Source: Anolis sagrei (Eukaryota; Chordata; Lepidosauria; Squamata; Anolidae). Taken from it: DNA of 64,000 nucleotides. The translations under genes and the position numbers were made by a program. Under the pieces are notes generated by a model. That model was not told where the DNA came from and ran no database searches. It saw only the letters and a program-made list of their open reading frames with translations. Every line of letters begins with the position of its first letter. Positions within the stretch are counted from its first letter, which is position 1. Positions 30,554 to 42,414 of this stretch are shown here, in pieces. Location: assembly GCF_037176765.1 (NCBI RefSeq), contig NC_090023.1, forward strand, positions 170,855,006 through 170,919,005, read 5' to 3'.

Positions 30554-30734
30554 GGAGAAGTTGTGGGAGGGGTTGCAGACCACATGATCCGCTCTGGAAC
30601 CAGCAGTGTACAGACTTTTTCGGGACCACACAGATTGCAGACTTGCAAACATTTGCCTGCTGTTTATTATAAGAGATGTTCTTCTGGAAGGGACTGCCTG
30701 ATGAAGACCAAAGAAGGCACGGAGTTGGCTTTGC
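30554..30734 (+). repeat. Direct repeat copy A (unidentified)
   Basis: GAGAAGTTGTGGGAGGGG through CGGAGTTGGCTTTGCTAT closely matches 31746-31936. The family is unknown. The two copies flank the LTR at 30878. Confidence 0.7.
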
Positions 30735-30877
30735 TATGTACTGTTTTTGAGATGTTGAGCCAAAGTCCAAGATTTGCAATTTCCTTTTGCACACTTGCAC
30801 CACCACTATGTACAAAAATAATTGTTGGCCCTCTGTATCTTCTTCCATCCTCTTCTAGCAATTGGTTTATCTATAAG

Positions 30878-31630
30878 TGTGACGATGTGTAAGTTTTATT
30901 TCTTTGGTTATGTGTAGTTTGCATAGTGGTTTAGGGATGGTAAGTATGGGAGATTATGTTTTGTTGGAGATGGTGGCTTGGCGTTAGCTAAGTTGCCGTA
31001 GCAACAGGGGCGGAGCCAACTGCCTCTTCAGGAGGCAGCTGTTTTAAAAAGTCAGTCAGTGGCCGGAGAGCTACTGAGAGGACTGAGTCTCTAGGTGGAG
31101 ATTCAGGAAAAGTGTCTGTAACCGGTGTGCTATAGGAAAGACTGAATCTCAGGGTGGGGATTCAGGGAATCAATTGGTGACCAAAGTGGTTGCAGAGAAG
31201 GACCCGGTAGTGAGAGAGCTACAGGGGGTTGTTGATTCTGAATTAAGAATCAAGGTTTGGCTAGGTTTAAGCCTGCTGTGCCTGCTGTGAAACGTTTTGA
31301 AGTCTGTGCCTGAGATTACTTATGAAACCTTTCCAATGTAACCATCAAGATTTGTGCCTCTCTTGAAGAAACAGTTAAACATGTTATACTCCTGTTAAAA
31401 TAAACTTGTTACTGTTCTCCTCAAGCCTTGCCTCATACAATTTCTCCTAAGTTGAACAGCCTGCAATAGTAAAGTCAAGCCAGGAAAGTAAACGCTACGC
31501 TATCAAATAAATAAAGCCTTCTGTAATTAACAGTCCCTTTATAAAATAGCTCCTAGGTTGATATTGAGCGTTGCCTGGCTTCCCTCATAGATTAGGTGGC
31601 AGTGGGTGTTTTACCACTCGCACCTTCACA
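30878..31630 (+). mobile_element. Old LTR of a retrovirus-like element
   Basis: A fossil. The 753-bp block begins TGTGA and ends TCACA. Inside are a TTTTAAAAAG promoter-like box and an AATAAA signal (about 31401). TTTGGTGGCATTCGG directly after the end looks like a primer-binding site, so this is probably a 5' LTR with almost no interior left. No matching second LTR is seen in the window. Family not resolved. Confidence 0.55.
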
Positions 31631-31745
31631 TTTGGTGGCATTCGGTGGCATTAAAACGGTCTCCTTTACAATAAGCTTGTTGCTTATAGATATTGTATGT
31701 ATGCTCTGATATGCAACTTTCTTTCCTTGCTCTATGTTTCTCCTG

Positions 31746-31936
31746 AGAAGTTGTGGGAGGGGCTGCAGACCACATGATCCGCTCTGGAACCAGCAGAGTA
31801 CAGACTTTTTAGACTTTGGGACCACACAGATTGCAGACATGCAAACACCTGCCTACTGTTTGTTGGAAGAGAGATGTTCTTCTGGAAGAGCCTGACTGAT
31901 TAAGACTAAAGAATGCACGGAGTTGGCTTTGCTATC
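31746..31936 (+). repeat. Direct repeat copy B (unidentified)
   Basis: Second copy of the block at 30554-30734, with small indels. It joins directly to LINE endonuclease coding at 31937. Confidence 0.7.
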
Positions 31937-32960
31937 AGAAATGACCTGGTGAAACATCTGACCGAAGCACCCACTGGCATCAATGAACGACTCTCAACCC
32001 TCCGAACTGAATTTGCCAAAAACCAACAGGCAACCATCATAAGTGCCTATGCACTAACACTAGATGCTGATTAAAACATCAAGGAAAAATTTTACTGTCA
32101 GCTGAACACCGTCCTATCAGAGATACCTAAGGAGGACAAAATCATCCTCCTGAGGAATTTTAATGCAAAAGTCGGGCAAGACTTCGACCTGTGGCCAGGG
32201 ATCATAGAAAAAGACGGGGTTGGAAACAGCAACTCGAATGGCATTGTGTGGAACACAACCTTGTCATCACCAACATGCTCTTCCACCAGAAAAACAAGTT
32301 CAAGACATCATGGAAGCACCCCCGGTCAAAGCATTGGCACCTCTTAGACTACGTAATCACACGGGCCAGAAACGGCTGTGACATGCTTCTCATAAGAGCC
32401 ATGACAGGTGCTGACGACTGCTGGACAGACCACAGGCTAATCCAATCCACGATGGCTATCAAGATGGCCCCCAAGCGCAGACTCCAAGGAAGAAAGACAC
32501 GGTGCTAAATGAACACCCAAGTCCTTCAGAAGCCCTCCAAACGAGCTCATCTCCAAACAGCACTCAAGAACCATCTACCCACAGAACACCCTGAAAATGT
32601 TGAGGAACGTTGGAACAAACTGAAGACCTCCATCATCACAGCCTGCGAAGAAACTACTGGATATCAAACCAGGAAACATCAAGATTGGTTTGACGAAAAT
32701 GACGAGATCCAACAGCTAACTTGACAAGAAAAGGAAAGCCTTCCAAACATGGCAGAGAGATATCAACTGTGCTACTAAGAAAAAGATCTACGTTAGTGCA
32801 AAAGCTGAGGTCCAAAGGACAAGAGAACTCAATAACATCTGGTGGAGAAAGAAGGCTGAAGGAATCCAACACCTGGCAGATACCCATAATGCCAAAAAGA
32901 AAAATGGGTTACCCTGAAACTATGGAGACCAAAACCCACTGATTGTGGTAATATGAAAAT
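31937..32960 (+). mobile_element. Non-LTR retrotransposon endonuclease region, clade uncertain
   Basis: Diverged APE-type endonuclease coding: IISAYALTLDAD, ILLRNFNAKVGQDFD, TNMLFHQKNKFKTSWKHPRS, WHLLDYVITRARNGCD and DDCWTDHRLI. The frame is broken by several stops and shifts. It resembles LINE products annotated as craniofacial development protein 2-like; it is not the host gene. It may be the N-terminal part of the LINE whose C-terminus lies at 39538-39968. Confidence 0.7.
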
Positions 32961-33107
32961 AACTAAATTAACTCAATGTATATATTACAAATACACATAT
33001 TAAAAAAAACTGCCACATTCACATTAAGTAGAAACAACTGGTTATGAAAGACGCCCAGCGGCCACATCATGAGAAGAAGGAAGAAGGGAAAGCTTAGAGA
33101 AAACAAT

Positions 33108-33527
33108 AGAATTATAGAATCCTAGAGTTGGAAAAAAACCTCATGGGTCATCCAGTCCAACCCCCTGCCAAGAAGCAGGAATATTGCATTCAAAGCACCT
33201 CTGACAGATGGCCATCCAGCCTCTGTTTAAAAACCTCCAAAGAAGGAGCCTCCACCACACTCCAGGGCAGAGAGTTCCACTGATGAACAGCTCTCCCAGT
33301 CAGGAAGTTCTTCCTCGTGTTCAGGTGGAATCTCCTTTCTTGTAGTTTGAAGCCATTGTTCTGCGTCCTAGTTTCCAGGGAAGCAGAAAACAAGCTTGCT
33401 CCCTCCTCCCTGTGGCTTCCTCTCACATATTTATACATGGCTATCATGTCTCCTCTCAGCCTTCTCTTCTTCAGGCTAAACATGCCCAGCTCCTTAAGCT
33501 GCTCCTCACAGGGCTTGTTCTCCAGAC
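33108..33527 (-). mobile_element. CR1 LINE 3' end
   Basis: Reverse-strand CR1 C-terminus ([20 protein letters not shown]) with its 3' octamer-type end at 33108-33125. ACAAT flanks both sides, a possible short target duplication. Confidence 0.88.
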
Positions 33528-33646
33528 AATGATGCTGGGGAATATGGAAGGAAAAAGGAAGAGGGGTCGACCAAAGGCAAGATGGATGGATGGGATCCTT
33601 GAATAGACTGACTTGACCTTGAAGGAGCTGGGGGTGGTGATGGCCC

Positions 33647-33862
33647 CACATTCCAGCTTGATATTATCAAGCTGGAATGTGTCCAGAGGAGGGCAACTAG
33701 AATGATCAAGGGTCTGGAGAACTGGATAACGAACCCTATGAGGAGCGGCTTAAGGAGCTGGATGGCCATCTGTCAGGGGTGATTTGAATGCAATGTTCCT
33801 GCTTCTTGTCAGGGGGTTGGACTGGATGGCCCATGAGGTCTCTTCCAACTCTTTGATTCTAA
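33647..33862 (+). mobile_element. CR1 3' end with 17-bp 5' fold-back and internal deletion
   Basis: CACATTCCAGCTTGATA (33647-33663) is the exact inverse of 33665-33681, where CR1 sequence begins. The CR1 then jumps from GAGGAGCGGCTTAAGGAGC to GGATGGCCATCTGTCAGG, skipping about 300 nt of normal CR1. Confidence 0.88.
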
Positions 33863-33892
33863 CAGGGAGCTCTGGCTTGGGCTGGTCCATGA

Positions 33893-34386
33893 GGGCAAGA
33901 TGGATGGATGGCATCCTTGAACTGACTGGCTTGACCTTGAAGGAGCTGGGGGTGGTGACGGCTGACAGGGAGCACTGGCTTGGGCAAGATGGATGGGATC
34001 CTTGAATTGACTTGCTTGACCTTGAAGGCGCTGGGGGTGGTGACAGTCGACAGGGAGCTCTGGCTTGGGCTGGTCCATGAGGGCAAGATGGATGGATGGC
34101 ATCCTTGAACTGACTGGCTTGACCTTGAAGGAGCTGGGGGTGGTGACGGCTGACAGGGAGCTCTGGCTTGGGCTGGTCCATGAGGGCAAGATGGATGGAT
34201 GGGATCCTTGAACTGACTAGCTTGGCTTTAAAGGAGCTGGGGGTGGTGACGGCCGACAGGGAGCTCTGGCTTGGGCTGGTCCATGAGGGCAAGATGGATG
34301 GATGGGATCCTTGAACTGACTAGCTTGGCTTTAAAGGAGCTGGGGGTGGTGACGGCCGACAGGGAGGCTGGTCCATGAGGTTATGA
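33893..34386 (+). repeat. Tandem array of BovB 3' segment, five units
   Basis: Units start at 33893, 33982, 34081, 34184 and 34287 (GGGCAAGATGGATGG). Lengths are 89, 99, 103, 103 and about 99 bp. Units 4 and 5 are nearly identical apart from a 12-nt deletion in unit 5. The array ends about 175 bp before the KIFBP start codon. Confidence 0.92.
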
Positions 34387-34424
34387 AGAGTCGGAAACGA
34401 CTAAACGACTGAACAACAACTGAG

Positions 34425-34559
34425 AAGCGTGGAAGGCGGCTGTAACGGAGGGAAGGGAGCCAAGAGGACGTTCTCTGGCGCGCTCCCTGACTGCGCATGC
34501 GCGCCAGTCGACGGTCGGGTTAGAAACCCTGGAGACGCGCTGAGGGAGAGGCGGACAAA
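34425..34559 (+). promoter_or_regulatory. KIFBP proximal promoter and 5' UTR
   Basis: GC-rich, TATA-less block between the BovB array and the start codon. TGCGCATGCGCG at 34492-34503 matches the NRF1 consensus. The start context is ACAAAATGGCG. The CpG-rich region continues through exon 1. Confidence 0.7.
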
Positions 34560-34937
34560 ATGGCGGCGCCGGCCGAGTGGGCTTCGCTGTGCGAGAAGTT
34601 CCGCAACGCCCTCAACCTCTCCTACGTGGAGTCCAAGAAGGACCCGGAGACCGAGCCGTACCGCTCCAAGTACAGCGCCCGGGAGCTGCTCGAAGGCATC
34701 AAGCAGTCGCTGGGCTCGGAGGAGGTTGGCGAGGCCGAGGGCGGCCCTGCGGAGGAGGGCGCCGAGGAAGAGCGCATGCGCGCCGCGCGGCTGGCGGCGG
34801 TGGAGTACGAGCTGGGAATGAACCACACAGACACGCAGGAACGCTCGGCCGGAGAGGAGCACCTGGCCAAGTGCCTCCAGCTGCTGGAGCGGCACCGCCT
34901 CTCGCGAGACTGCGTCTCCCTCTACATCCAGGCCCAG
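34560..34937 (+). CDS. KIFBP: KIFBP exon 1
   Basis: Residues 1-126, MAAPAEWASLCEKFRNALNL onward to DCVSLYIQAQ. Includes a Glu/Gly-rich linker (SEEVGEAEGGPAEEGAEEER). Donor GTGGGA, phase 0. Confidence 0.95.
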
Positions 34938-37900
34938 GTGGGACGGGCGGGGGAGGGAGGGAAGAGCGCGGTGGCGTCACTAAGGGCGCGCGTGGTGACG
35001 TCACAGAACAACAGAGGGCTGCATTACAGAGGAGGGGGGAGCATACCCAAAAGAGCTTAAAGCACAGAAATGTATTCTATTTTTATATTTAAACAATCTC
35101 TGTAGCTGGATTGAGCCACCATCACTTTTTTCATAAGCACACTTTATATGTGCTAAGATTGAATACCCCTTATCTAAAAGGTTTGTGACCAAAATAATAA
35201 TCTTCAATATAAATAAAAATGTAATGTTAGTTCGTGCTACCAACAGAACTCAGAAATCACTGGGGGAATTGACACCAAATTTGGACACAAGACACCTAAC
35301 AACCCAATGTATGTCCGGATTCGTAGTTACTGGGATTTATGTTGTTCATTCATTCAGTCGTCTCCGACTCTTCGTGACCTCATGGACCAGCCCATGCCAG
35401 AGCTCTCTGTCGGCCGTCACCACCCCCAGCTCCTTCAAGGTCAGTCCAGTCACTTCAAGGATGCCATCCATCCATCTTGCCCTTGGTCGGCCCCTCTTCC
35501 TTTTGCCTTCCACTTTCCCCAGCATAATTGTCTTCTCTAGGCTTTGCTGTCTCCTCATGATGTGGCCAAAGTACTTCAACTTTGTCTCTAGTATCCTTCC
35601 CTCCAATGAGCAGTCGGGCTTTATTTCCTGGAGGATGGACTGGTTGGATCTTCTCGCAGTCCAAGGCACTCTCAGAACTTTCCTCCAACACCACAGTTTA
35701 AAAGAATCTATCTTCTAGGTTCTAGTAGGTTTTTTCGGGCTATAGGGCCATGTTCTAGAGGCATTTCTCCTGACGTTTCGCCTGCATCTATGGCAAGCAT
35801 CCTCAGAGGTAGTGAGGTCTGTTGGAAATAGGAAAATGGGTTTATATATCTGTGGAATGACTGGGGTGGGGCAAAGAGCTCTCTGCTGAAGCTAGGTGTG
35901 AATGTTTCAGCTGACCACCTTCATTAGCATTTGAAGGCCTGGCTGAGCCTGGGAAAATGTTCTGTTAAGAGGTGTTAAGATGTACCTAGTTGTTTCCTCT
36001 CTGCTGTTTTGCTGTAGTAATTTTAGAGTTTTTTAATACTGGTAGCCAGATTTTGTTCATTTTCATGGTCTTCTCCTTTCTTTGTACACAGAGAAGCCAT
36101 TGAAATCCACAAGCATATGGACAATTTCAACAGAAAGGAGGAGACCCTGAAAATGAACAAAATCTGGCTACCAGTATTAAAAATCTCTAAAATTACAAGT
36201 GTAGCTTTCATTTTCCACCCCTTGTAGGATTTCATTTTCTTTGTATGATGTCTTTTAAAATAACAATTTAATCTTTCCTTATTTTGCAGAATAATCTGGG
36301 TATCCTCTGGTCAGAAAGAGAGGACATTAAGACAGCACAGCCATATTTGGAATCTGCAGAGGCTTTGTATAACCAGTACATGAAAGAGGTAATATGTTGA
36401 AATAATTTGCTTTGAGTCTCTTTGGGGAGATAGAGTGGAATATAAATAAAGCTTTATTATTATTTGTGTTTCTGCAGTGTGTCAATTCTTGGATGTGAGA
36501 GTAATTGAATTTCTAAGTTCTGGTGTTGATAGGCTGTGGTCATAACATAAGAAGCAAGTTGTCTGGGTGCATGATTGTTGAATTTTGCAACCTAGATAAT
36601 ATGTTGTGAAACTGAGAGCCAGTATCTTTCACTTAGGAGCCATTATTTTAGAAATTTATAATCGTATCTAGTAAATCTATCTAGCACTGTAATTTCATTT
36701 TTATGTTACGTTTCAAAATTGCTACAATTTAAGCAAAGGTGTTAAGCCGAAGCTTGTGTCCAAAGTTATCAGAATTTCTATTTAATTTTACTTATATAAT
36801 AGTAAAGGTAAAGGCTTTCCCCTGACATTAAGTTCAGTCATGTCCGACTCTGGGGGGTGGTGCTCATCTCCATTTCTAAGCCGAAGAGTCAGCGTTGTCT
36901 GTAGACACCTCCAAGGTCATGTGGCCGGCATGACTGCATGGAGCGCCCTTACCTTCCCGCCGGAGCGGTACCTATTAATCTACTCACATTTCCATATTTT
37001 CATACTGCTAGGTTGGCAGAAGCTAGGGCTGACAGCAAAAGCTCACGCCGCTCCCCGGAAGAGTATAAATACTCCCAAGTAAATAAGGCTGCATTGCTCC
37101 GCTGCTCTTGTACAATTGTTATGCTGTTGGTGCAGAATCAGGGTTACTGCTCTGCTTATGCTAAGATAGATAGCTCTGTTTATAGATTAGTCCACTGACC
37201 ATATCAACAATAACAGACAAAACCAAAAATACACAGACCAATAGACACTAATCACTATGCTGAAACATGAAAGGCACTGCAGACTACTTCAACCAGAGAA
37301 GTCAGCCATAGCAGAGCACCTGATGAACCAACCTGGACACAGCATTTTATTTGAGAACACAGAAATGCTGGACCACTCTCACAACCACCATGTCAGACTA
37401 CACAGAGAAGCCATTGAAATACACAGGCATGTGGACAATTTCAACAGAAAGGAGGAAACCATGAAAATGAACAAAATCTGGCTACCAGTATTAAAAAACT
37501 CTAAAATTGCAACAGCACAACAACAGAGAGGAAGCAGGCAGGGACATCTAATTACCTCTCAACAAAAGATTGCTCCAGGCACTGCCAGGCAATCAAATGC
37601 TAATCAAGGTGGTCAGTTGAAACATTCACACCTAGCTCCAGCAGAAAAGAGTCCTTTGTCTCACCCTGGTCATTCCACAGATATATAAACCCTTTTTCCT
37701 ACTTCCAACAGACCTCACTACCTCTGAGGATGCTTGCCATAGATGCAGGCGAAACGTCAGGAGAGAATGCCTCTAGACCATGGCCATATAGCTCGAAAAA
37801 ACCTACAACAACCCAGTGATTCCGGCCATGAAAGCCTTCGACACATAATGCTACACAGAACAAAGTGGGTTTAGTTATCTTAAAACCTCTCTCTACATTT

Positions 37901-40900
37901 CAGTAAGATGCACAATAGACTAAACTCTTGATGCATAGCAAGCAGCATTCTGAGTTGTTGACTCTGCTGTGCCATCGCATTTGCACAATGGGCCCTTTGT
38001 TAGACCTTCCGAGGCACTATTTATACAGTGCGCAGCCTCAGGAGCCATTTCCAGCCCTCTTGACACGACTCCTAGAAAAAACAGTGGAAGGCTGTACAAA
38101 TCCTGAAGTGTGATCCAAAAAATAATTGTTTATTGGTCTTGATTCTAGTTCCCTGAATTTGTTTTTAGTTACTCTGACTATGATAGTGCTATGGAGAGAG
38201 GGCTCTCGTCTCTCAGATCTGTGTGGTTGTTTCTGATTTTTCCCATTTACATCTCACTTTGTTGCAAGGTGCTCGTTGGTCCATTTCTATAAGCGTTTCT
38301 CTGCCATTTCCATATTGTCAGAATTCATACTTTTGCAGTGTGTTCAATAAGATGGTACCTTATTTTCCTACTTGACAGATGCAATTGTTTTTCGGGTTGC
38401 AAAGGTCAACAGCAGGCTACACACAATTGGTTGGAAACCCACTCCAACCCGGGCTGGCTTCGAACTCATGACCTTTTGGTCAGAGTGATCTTAATGCAGC
38501 TGACACTCAGCCAGCTGCGCCACAATCCCAATGCCCTTAAATTTAATTTTTAAAAATCCCATTCTGATCGAGATCCGTCTGCATTGTAGTAGTATGACCG
38601 ACCTTGTTCATCTACATGTTTTATCCACTCATGATCTGCTTGGTTCAAAGTGTCTCCTTACTTATGCTTGGATCCCGAGTCAAGCGTGGTGGTTTCCAGG
38701 TTCTTTCCTGTGTTCCTTTGTTGTAATAATAACAACATCCTATTGAATCTTTATGTGTCTCCCATTCTCCATTAATTTGGATTGCAAGAGTTATAGGTAT
38801 AGGTGTGTTAGACAGACTGACTTTGGACTTTTATATGTATAGACAGATGTGTCTAACTCTCTATTCTGATGAATTTGGTATAGTATATAGTAATTTCAAC
38901 AACTGATGTGTGGATTTTGAGGTCATGGAGATAGGAGAAGACCCTTCTGTGTATACATATGTAAAGTCTCTAAGGCTTGGAAGATCTAGATCCAGCTGAG
39001 GATCTGAATGTGTCTACAGAATCTCATGGGAAGAGGTGCTTGAGTTGTTTGAGCTGGATTCAGTGGGGGGACTCATTACTTCAGGTTTTAATTTAAAGCT
39101 CTTTTAATTTGGGGGTGGGGAGGTTGCTTACTGTAGTGGATTTGTTCATCAGTAATTTAAAAAACAATTGGTTACTGTTTTCTTTTATTGATGTCCATGG
39201 AGTATCAAGACTTACAATCAAGTTACTATTTATTACATTTTTACAGGAACTTGTGTTCTTTAATTATTCAGAACGGATGACTTGTTCTTCATGCTAATCT
39301 ATATCAATAAAAATGTAATGTTCGTTTGTGGGATTAACATAACTAAAAAAACCACTGGGCGAATTGATACCAAATTTGGACACAATACACGTATTTGGCC
39401 AACCAGTGACTATCACTCATAAAAATACTGAAAAACACAGCAGAAGAGACTTAAAAATTAAAAAGATATATACATTACAACGCATGCACAAAACCACACA
39501 CATATATATACATATACACAAATATATCTTCTTCTTAGGGAATCCCTCGTAGTCCAAGGATGATGGTCCTCCAAGTGTAGTGCCCTGGCGGAGGGTTTGT
39601 AGGTGACTGTGGAGCCCTGTTCTTTATCTGCATCTTCTCCCACAGTGAGGGCATCGGTTACCAGGTGGAAGGCGGTCCCAGTCGGGGTTGGCTTGACGCG
39701 CCTTCCTCTTGGCACGTTTCTCTCTTTCGCCCTCCATTCATGCCTTTTCAAATTCTACAGCACTGCTGGTCACAGCTGACCTCCAACTGGAGCACTCAAG
39801 GGCCAGGGCTTCCCAGTTCTCAGTGTCTATGCCAGAGTTTTTAAGGTTGGCTTTGAGGCCATCTTTAAATCTCTTTTCCTGTCCTCCAACATTCTGTTTT
39901 CCATTCTTGAGTTCAGGATAGAGCAACTGCTTTGGGAGACATCCGGTGGTCAAGCATCCGGACAACAGCACAAATATATACACATACACATATACACACA
40001 CAAAGCACATATAAACAGACTGGGCCTCAGCAACGCATGGCAGGGGACGGTTAGTCATAAATATACCTGCATGGGTTGATTCTCCTACTTTTATCTTTTG
40101 TATCTTGTTATAACAACTCTTGTTTGAGAATAGTGAATGCTTAATGATGTCAAAAGTATTTGTATTATTGAAGGCTTTCATGGCCGGAATCACTGAGTTG
40201 TAGGTTTTTTCGGACTATATGGCCATTGTCTAGAGCAGGGATCCTCAAACTAAGGCCCGGGGCCCGGATACGGCCCTCCAAGGTCATTTCCCCGGCCCCC
40301 GCTCAGGGTCAACCTAAGTCTGAAACGACTTGAAAGCACACACAACAACAACAACAACAACAACAACAATCCTATCTCATCAGCCAAAAGCAGGTCCACA
40401 CTTCCCATTGAAATACTAAGTTTATATTTGTTAAAATTGTTCTTCATTTTAATTATTGTATTGTTTTAAGTGTTTTGCACTACAAATAAGATGTGTGCAT
40501 AGGAATTAATTCATTTTTTCCCCAAATTATAATCTGACCCTCCAACAGTTTGAGGGACTGTGACCTGGCCCTTGGTTTAAAAAGTTTGTGGATCCCTGGT
40601 CTAGAGTTATTCTCTCCTGACATTTCGCCTGCATCTATGTCAAGCACCCTCAGAGGTAGTGAGGTCTGTTAGAACTAGGAGAAAGGGTTTATATATCTGT
40701 GGCCATAGATGCAGGCGAAATGGCAGGAGAGAATGCCTCTAGACCATGGCCATATAGCCCGAAAAAACCTACAACAACTCAAAAGTCTTTGTTGCTATAC
40801 TCTTACTTTTATTGAAACATTTAAAAAATCACTCTCAAAGTAATGGATTGCACTTCTGCTATTTCAATAACGATTTTGTGTATGGAGAGTAAAAGCTTGT

Positions 40901-42369
40901 AGAAGTACAGTTAGGTTTGCATAATCATTGTTTGGCCATATGCAGACTCTGTTTTAATAAGTCAACAGAGTTAATTGCCTCAGATGTCCTTGGCACTTGT
41001 TTTGTGGAATACAAATACTTTTGGGAGCTATTAGGCCCGTCGCAAACTCTGTTCCTGCGGGAGAAAACCTTGCTAGCATGTCCCTGACGTCACGAGACTC
41101 CGCCTCTCCCCGCCCCTTTCTCCGCCCCTTTCTCTTTGCCAGCGTGGTTTTTCCTTTGCTAGGGCAGCATTGCCAGCATACTCTCTCAGTTGGCAGAATT
41201 CAACTGAGCGACGGCTCTTAAGGTGCTTCATTGGAAGAAAAGGAGGCGAATCCACAGCTCTCTGGCAATGTTGGGCTACATATTTAATCATCCCGAAACA
41301 CTTGTCATCTTGGCTGGGGCTCATGGAGGATGAAGCCAGCTTTTTTGAATGAGCGCAACTTTCCTATTAGTGCTTTTTATTTTTCTATCGGAGCGGAACT
41401 AACATGCAACTAGTAGAGCGGAAATTTCCTGTATAGATTATCTTAACTGTATGTTGTGTTTTGCAGAATGGAAACCCTCCGCTTGATTCCAGTGAACATT
41501 TTATGACTGAAGAAGAGAAGCTTTCTGATCAAGAAAGATCAAAAAGGTCTGTGTTCACTGAAGCCGAAGTTGGAATTTGGGTGGTTGGGTGGTCATCTCT
41601 TTTAAAATTAAACCTGAAAACCCTGTTTCCTCAGATTTGAAAAAGTCTATACTCATACGCTGTATTATTTGGCTCAAGTCTACCAACATCTGGAAATGAT
41701 TGAGAAGGCTGCACAGTACTGCCATTCTACCCTCAAACGGCAGCTTGAGTATAGTGGCTACTACCCAGTAGAATGGGCTTTCAATGCAGCTACTTTGTCT
41801 CAATATTATCTCACAAAGGTAATTATTTAAATGTTCTTCCATCCATCTAATTTACTTTTATAATGTGTCATGTGATTTGTATTGTCAAGGAATGGGTTGC
41901 ATCTACAGTCATGTTAGGAAGCTATAGCACTTTTATCTCTTTAGGAACCACTGTGCCTATTATCCTACAGTGTTGTGTGAGCTGATTGGCCTTGATGGGA
42001 ATGGGGGTCAGTAACATATAGAGTGTCACAGCATTGATCAAATCTCAGCCCTGTTGAGATCAGCGAAGTCAAAGGCCAACTAAAGTATTTTGGCTCCAGA
42101 TCTTGTTTTCGATGGACAGAATGTTCATATAAATAATGCTTTTGGTCTTCTGGACCATTTCTCGTTGACAGGAATGAATAGGAATTTGGTTTTGCCTATT
42201 TCTGCCCATCCCTGCAGCTCCATCCCAGAGATTTGCTCCAGAGGATTAGGAAGTCATCTGAACAACATGAAAGGTGGTGTTGGAGGGGGAACGAATAGGC
42301 AAATATCACCCTGGGAGTAGTCCTTCTGCCGGAAACAGGCAATAGGTCCATTGCCTGTTTTAAAGGGCT

Positions 42370-42414
<45 letters not shown>

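Larger units (their letters stand above)
33040..34420 (+). mobile_element. RTE-BovB LINE 3' end with nested CR1s and internal tandem array
   Basis: Recognised by GAAGAGGGGTCGACCAAAGG, GATGGATGGATGGGATCC and the BovB 3' end GAAGAGTCGGAAACGACTAA then ACGACTGAAC. CR1 copies interrupt it at 33108-33527 and 33647-33862. The last 500 bp are a tandem array. An inverse copy of the same region lies at 35339-35716. Confidence 0.8.

Noticed and set aside
31937-32960. A host craniofacial development protein 2-like gene
   Set aside because: The endonuclease motifs are those of a LINE, and the frames are broken; such names are common misannotations of retroelements.
33859-34292. Reverse-strand ORFs with repeating MDQPKPELPV-type units; also a CRISPR-like look
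   Set aside because: This is the BovB tandem array read backwards. Units are too long and lack constant repeats with unique spacers.
34577-35092. Alternative 171-aa frame over KIFBP exon 1
   Set aside because: A GC-rich shadow frame; the frame starting at 34560 matches KIFBP and splices correctly.
37257-37688. A novel 143-aa host gene in KIFBP intron 2
   Set aside because: EKSAIAEH and REAIEI..NFNRKEE are the conserved C-terminus of Penelope-like elements, and partial copies occur nearby.
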